The translations under genes were made by a program, and so were the position numbers. This document shows positions 7,230-10,998 of a DNA stretch of 10,998 bases, piece by piece (within the stretch, counting starts at the first letter, position 1; each line of letters opens with the position of its first letter). The DNA comes from Bacteroidia bacterium (GTDB taxonomy: Bacteria > Bacteroidota > Bacteroidia > Cytophagales > Cyclobacteriaceae). Under the pieces are notes generated by a model that saw only the letters and a program-made list of their open reading frames with translations, was not told the DNA's origin and did not search any database. The DNA lies in NCBI GenBank assembly GCA_012031955.1, contig JAAURZ010000033.1, positions 1-10,998 of the forward strand, read 5' to 3'.

Positions 7230-8000
7230 TCAGAACGTGGTAAAAGTTTCGTCGGGCATTTCGTTCGCTACAGCAACATTGCCCGGCCCGCCTTTGTCGG
7301 AGCGATCGGCCGACAAGAGTATGCTTCCGTATTTCTTATAGTTATCCCAGGGTCGCGTGAAGTTACTTGAGTCCTGCGCTGCTTCGCGGAAGTAAGACCA
7401 TTGTTTTACCAGGTTGTCTTTCACGTCGACGTACACCATGTACTTGTTTTGGGGTGTGTCGCCCACATCGTCAAAAGTTAGCTGTAGTACGTTGCACATC
7501 ATGCCGGTGCTGATGGTGTCTTCGCCCATATACTTGAGCGTAACGCCCGTGTCCTTTAGCTTGAAAGGCATTACCAGCCAATATGAGTCGTTGATCCAGA
7601 TCGATTTGGCGCGTTCCAGCATCTTGCCCAGTGAATCCGCCTCGGTAAGCTCGTGACCTTTTACCTGTACTTTGCCTTCGCCGGTATTTACGTTTACGAG
7701 GTAGATGGTGCTGTCGGCAGGCGACTCTATGCGCACGCGACCTTCCCATTTGTCCCACACAAGTTTTCTTCTGCCGAAAAATTCCCAGGAGATGAAGCGT
7801 GTGTTGTTCCAATTTTCCCGTCCGCCCATAGCCGCCATTATGCTGTCGGCCAGTTCGATGGCTGCGGGGTCAGAATTCGCTTCGTCAAAACCTTCCTCTG
7901 CGGGGTTTCCAATTACTGACGACGCAAGGTTTTCATTTTTGGTATTACATGCCGTGGCAATAGCCAAAAGGCAAACGAATGCAAGGGTCTGCGTTTTCAT
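7230..8000 (-). CDS. Lipoprotein of unknown function (DUF6503/LolA-like)
   Basis: A 256-residue protein. MKTQTLAFVCLLAIATAC is a lipoprotein signal with Cys18 as the expected lipidated residue, followed by an Asn/Glu-rich spacer as in many Bacteroidota lipoproteins. The mature part begins with a helix ELADSIMAAMGG, then alternating strands with many aromatic residues: TRFISWEFFGRRKLVWDKWEGRVRIE, YLVNVNTGEGKV, SIWINDSYWLVMPFKLKD, VTLKYMGEDTI, VYVDVKDNLVKQWSYF. This pattern recalls the half-barrel of LolA/outer-membrane lipoprotein-sorting-like proteins and those labelled DUF6503 in Bacteroidota. That label is from memory, not a search. A binding role for a hydrophobic ligand is only a guess. 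ATG at 8000 is the only start that gives the signal peptide. It lies 53 bp after the propeller gene and 51 bp before dinB. Confidence 0.85.
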   Translation of the reverse strand: MKTQTLAFVCLLAIATACNTKNENLASSVIGNPAEEGFDEANSDPAAIELADSIMAAMGGRENWNNTRFISWEFFGRRKLVWDKWEGRVRIESPADSTIYLVNVNTGEGKVQVKGHELTEADSLGKMLERAKSIWINDSYWLVMPFKLKDTGVTLKYMGEDTISTGMMCNVLQLTFDDVGDTPQNKYMVYVDVKDNLVKQWSYFREAAQDSSNFTRPWDNYKKYGSILLSADRSDKGGPGNVAVANEMPDETFTTF

Positions 8001-8053
8001 GGGAGGTCTGTTTTTTGTGAAGTTAGCAAAAAAGAAAATGACGAACGCGCAGG

Positions 8054-10824
8054 CTAGGATTCGTGGTGTTCTTCCTTGGCAGCAACCGTTTCCCGTGACT
8101 TTTTGTCGGTCGCTATCTTGTACATTTTACTGGTTGAGTCGATGGACTTGAACATCACGTTTCTCAGGTACCCTTCCACGGGCAGCACCAGGAATGCTAC
8201 AATTACTTGTATCACGAAATTCATGATGGGACTGTCGTTGGTTACGAAGGTGGATCCCAGGAGCGTTTGAATAAACTCGATCAGGAGAATTATGGACAAC
8301 AGGGATAGCAGGCGGCTCACAAACCGGTATCTCACGCTTAGCTTGAACGAAAGGAGAACCAGCAGGGAAAGCACGGCGAACTCCATGGCATAAAACCACG
8401 ATTGCCGCCAAAAGTAAGACTTCACTGAAATAACGACAGGCTCCATGTCGCTGATTTTTCCGAAGATGTCGCGCGACTGCACGGTCAATGTGTATTGACC
8501 CACGGGAAGAAACGGGAAGGAAATTGACCGGTTTAGTATTGACCAGTCTGACCACTGTTGGTCTATTCCTTTAAGCATGTATCTGTATTCGATGATCTGC
8601 CCGGCAAAGTGTGGCTGTACCACGTCGAAGCTTATTGCGCTTTGCTCTTCAATGCTCACTTTGGATCGCGCGGCTATTTCGTCGCTGCCATTTACGATTC
8701 GTTTCAAAAACAGCGGGTAGCCGGTGTTGTAAATTGTCATTTTCTCCCCGTAGAATTTGAACAGCTCGTTGCCGTTGGTGATGATCCAAAGATTTTCGTC
8801 GGACGAGTCGCTGGCGATATAGCGCAATTCACCTACAAGATTTAGCATTTGCAGGTTGGTTGTCGATGGTGTGCCGGCAATGAGGTCCCAGTTCCTGGCA
8901 TCGCGGTACCACAGGTGTCCTTCGTTGGCGAAATACAGTTTGGGCTTCGCCAGGCTGTCGACTTTACTGAACGTGGCATTTGCCTCATTAAATTTGTAGA
9001 AGCCATCCCTGGTAGCCAGCACTGTTTCCGCAGTCTGCACGCCGGCTATTTCGTTGAAGTTCGGGTTGGCGATATCAATTGTCTGGATGTTGGAAATTGA
9101 AAGGCTGTCCACAGATATTCGATACACCTTGTCGAGACCACATAGCCAGAGCTCATTTCGTGCGCCCTTGAAGATGAATCCGATCTGATCGTCGAGATCC
9201 GAAAGCAGCGGTGTCAGGTTCCAATTGTTACCCTCGTTGTGGAGCACACGCACTTCATCTCCGTAGGTGCAGGTGATCATGAGGTTTTCGACAGCGGATC
9301 CGAATGCAAAACGGATCGGTTCTTCCAATATCGGCGTTGATACGCTGTCATCTATCATGAAGATGCCTCCAAGTCCGGCGGCATAAAGGTTCCCGTTCAT
9401 CTCCAGCAACTGGGTAACCTTTGCTTCGATGCCCGCTACTTTCTTGTATACGTAATGCGAAGACAACAATATTTTCTCGGTGCGTTTCTCTTTGCGATAG
9501 GTGTATCGCACGGCCGGCGGCTGTGCGGGCTTGGCTGCGGCCGGTTCGCTGTCGGGTGTTTGTTTGGCAACTGCCGGTTCAGCAACCTCTTCCGTCTTAT
9601 TACGGTTCCTTTTTAGAAAACGGAACAAGCCCTTTTTCTTTTTTTTCAGGTTCCGGTTCTGGTTTCGTCTGTTCGGGTGCAGGCTGTACATCAACGGTTA
9701 GTGGTTTAGATGTTTCTTTTATGGGCACCTCCACGTCGACGTAGTAAACGATTTCTTCATAGTCGGCTTCCTTCTCAAGTTTGAATAGACCGAGGGATGT
9801 GCCTACGTAAACATTTTTTTTGAAAGAATGCGCACACAGCAAGTTGCCCTGCAACCCAGGGTAGTGACTAAAGGATCTGAACGGAAAGTAGGGTGCAATG
9901 CGGGTGAAGCCATAGTCGTGGGCGACCCATACATTTTGATTTTTGTCGGTGCTGATGCTATACACTTCGTTGTCGGGCAGCCCGGTCGTATAATTGATAA
10001 TCTCGTTGGTGGCACCGGTATTCGGATTAATAAACACAACGCCTCCGCGCAGTGTACCGAGCGCCACCAACTGTGCATTCACCCACACGGCGCTCACCAC
10101 CACGCTGGCTTCGGCGTATTGCTGGTCGCGCAAATTCACCTGGTTAAAAGATGTGGCGTCGGTACTTCTGAACAGCTCGTTGTCGGAAGTGCCAATCAGG
10201 TAGTTGCTTCCATTTCGGGCGCAGAAGATCACGTCACTGCCCTCTGGCAGGCCTAGCGTTTCATTTACGAGGCTTCCATTATCCACCCGGTACACACCAG
10301 ACTGGTCGGTGCTCACGTATGGTCTTTCAAAGAGTTCGAAAAGGCTGGTGAAAGAGCCTGTCAGGTTGCTCGACTTGATTACGGACACGACCTCGCTGTC
10401 GTTGAGCTGATAGACCGCTTCATCGTTGAGAAAGTATGCGGTGCCTTTTATGATAGAAGCCTGGTAGACGTCCCTTACGCTTTCATCCGAGAGCGTCTGA
10501 ACCGTGGGGACGCCATTGCCTGTGATGGCTACCTTGCCGAAGCCTTTCGCCCCACCCCAGTAAAGTGTGCCTGTAGCAGGGTCAATTTCGAGCGCATAAA
10601 TAGCGCCCTGTCCGGGTATCATTCGCCAGTCGGTGCCGTCAAATTCAAGCACACCTGCTTTGGTCGCGAAAAAAGAAAACACCACGCTCGTCCTGTACCT
10701 GGTCATAGCAAACATTATCAAAGCGCTCGTTGTCGGGGAGGTAGCTTGAAAGAAAGTAGTTGCCAGTCTGGGCCAGCGAGGTTGTTGAAAGAAGCAACAA
10801 GCCTGCAAAAAGTATTGGTCTCAT
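8054..10824 (-). pseudogene. Propeller/Y_Y_Y (triple tyrosine) sensor-like membrane protein, two frameshifts
   Basis: ATG at 10824 begins a clear Sec signal peptide (MRPILFAGLLLLSTTSLAQ) and reads to RGVFFF. The continuation ATKAGVLEFDGTDW is one base out of frame, at a run of six A (10669-10674). This second frame holds the first half of a sensor-type beta-propeller (RSTDATSFNQV, GLPDNEVYSISTD, NVWVAHDYGFTRI) and a Pro/Glu/Lys linker, then ends at 9600. From a run of eight T (9639-9646) a third frame continues to TAG 8054. It carries the second propeller half, a Y_Y_Y domain (about 723-801; YRYMLKGIDQQWSDWS), then three transmembrane helices (about 810-829, 838-856, 865-883) and a short charged tail. 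Removing one base at each run gives exactly 922 residues. There is no kinase, receiver or DNA-binding domain. Whether the shifts are real or errors is open. Confidence 0.85.
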
Positions 10825-10842
10825 GTAGATTAGGCTCTATAC

Positions 10843-10850
10843 CAAAGTTA
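10843..10850 (-). promoter_or_regulatory. Bacteroidota-type promoter -7 element
   Basis: TAACTTTG on the minus strand matches the TAnnTTTG -7 consensus at every defined position. It lies 18 bases before the ATG of the propeller gene, which would give a short leader of about a dozen bases. The expected -33 TTG is poor: only TTTAG occurs at about the right distance. It could drive the propeller gene and perhaps the genes behind it. Confidence 0.45.
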
Positions 10851-10903
10851 AACAATGACCGGTGCTAAACCTAATGCGTATCAGAAACCGAATATGGGTC
10901 AGG

Positions 10904-10998
10904 TTAGCTAATGCGGCTCCAGTTAATGGCTGTTTTTTTTGAGGCTTGTATCTGTATGCGGATAAGTGCGTGCTCTGGCTTGCGCAGGTCCGGATCTT
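10904..10998 (-). CDS. C-terminal end of an unidentified upstream gene (partial)
   Basis: A frame open from the window edge ends at TAA 10904-10906 and reads about 30 residues, including DPDLRKPEHALIRIQ and a final NWSRIS. The mixed charged and hydrophobic composition and the stop just before the promoter region look like a true gene end, but 30 residues is too few to name a family. A second minus frame is also open through this part to about 10833, so the frame choice is uncertain. An eight-T run at 10933-10940 lies inside; since two other homopolymers nearby carry an apparent extra base, a shift here cannot be excluded. Confidence 0.4.
   Translation of the reverse strand, partial: DPDLRKPEHALIRIQIQASKKTAINWSRIS

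Noticed and set aside
9633..9646. Programmed -1 ribosomal frameshift at the A-rich run of the propeller gene.
   Set aside because: The frame change needed is +1 (one base skipped), so the classic A-AAA-AAG -1 slippery mechanism does not produce the downstream frame. Polymerase slippage or an error in run length fits better.

Overview
The window looks like chromosomal DNA from a member of the Bacteroidota, most likely a Cytophagales-type organism. This is inferred from a triple-tyrosine (Y_Y_Y) propeller sensor-like protein, a LolA-like/DUF6503-like lipoprotein, TTG starts without strong Shine-Dalgarno sites, and a good TAnnTTTG -7 promoter element. Base composition is moderate and no mobile element, tRNA, rRNA or CRISPR array was seen. 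Every gene I can support lies on the minus strand, so the transcription order runs from the right end of the window to the left.

In transcription order: (1) the last ~30 codons of an unidentified upstream gene (10904-10998); (2) a 79-bp gap with a TAnnTTTG promoter; (3) a ~922-residue exported propeller/Y_Y_Y membrane protein (10824-8054), broken by two single-base frameshifts, each in an A/T homopolymer; (4) a lipoprotein of unknown role (8000-7230); (5) a DinB-family protein (7178-6666); (6) a DacB/PBP4-type D-Ala-D-Ala carboxypeptidase lipoprotein (6669-5371) overlapping dinB by ATGA; (7) a NagZ-like GH3 hydrolase with a coiled-coil, poly-lysine tail (5363-4101); (8) a 91-residue membrane-anchored coiled-coil protein (4067-3792); (9) hutG, N-formylglutamate deformylase, interrupted by a frameshift (3789-2984); (10) hutF, formimidoylglutamate deiminase (2982-1585); (11) a GNAT acetyltransferase (1588-1106) overlapping hutF by TTGA; (12) after 138 bp, an exported DsrE-like protein (967-437); and (13) a Tat-exported NIPSNAP protein cut by the left edge (426-1).

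Two functional blocks stand out. DacB and GH3, 7 bp apart, are both envelope proteins that would act on peptidoglycan. HutF and HutG catalyse consecutive steps of histidine degradation: formiminoglutamate to formylglutamate plus ammonia, then to glutamate plus formate. They are packed end to end with the acetyltransferase. The DsrE/NIPSNAP pair is a separate small exported unit.

The most unusual points are three apparent frameshifts in 11 kb (two in homopolymers, one not), a Y_Y_Y sensor-like protein that ends in a three-helix membrane module instead of a kinase, and three consecutive genes (hutG, hutF, GNAT) that seem to start with TTG. I found no strong evidence for a wholly new multi-gene system. 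The kinase-less Y_Y_Y protein is the best candidate for something poorly described.
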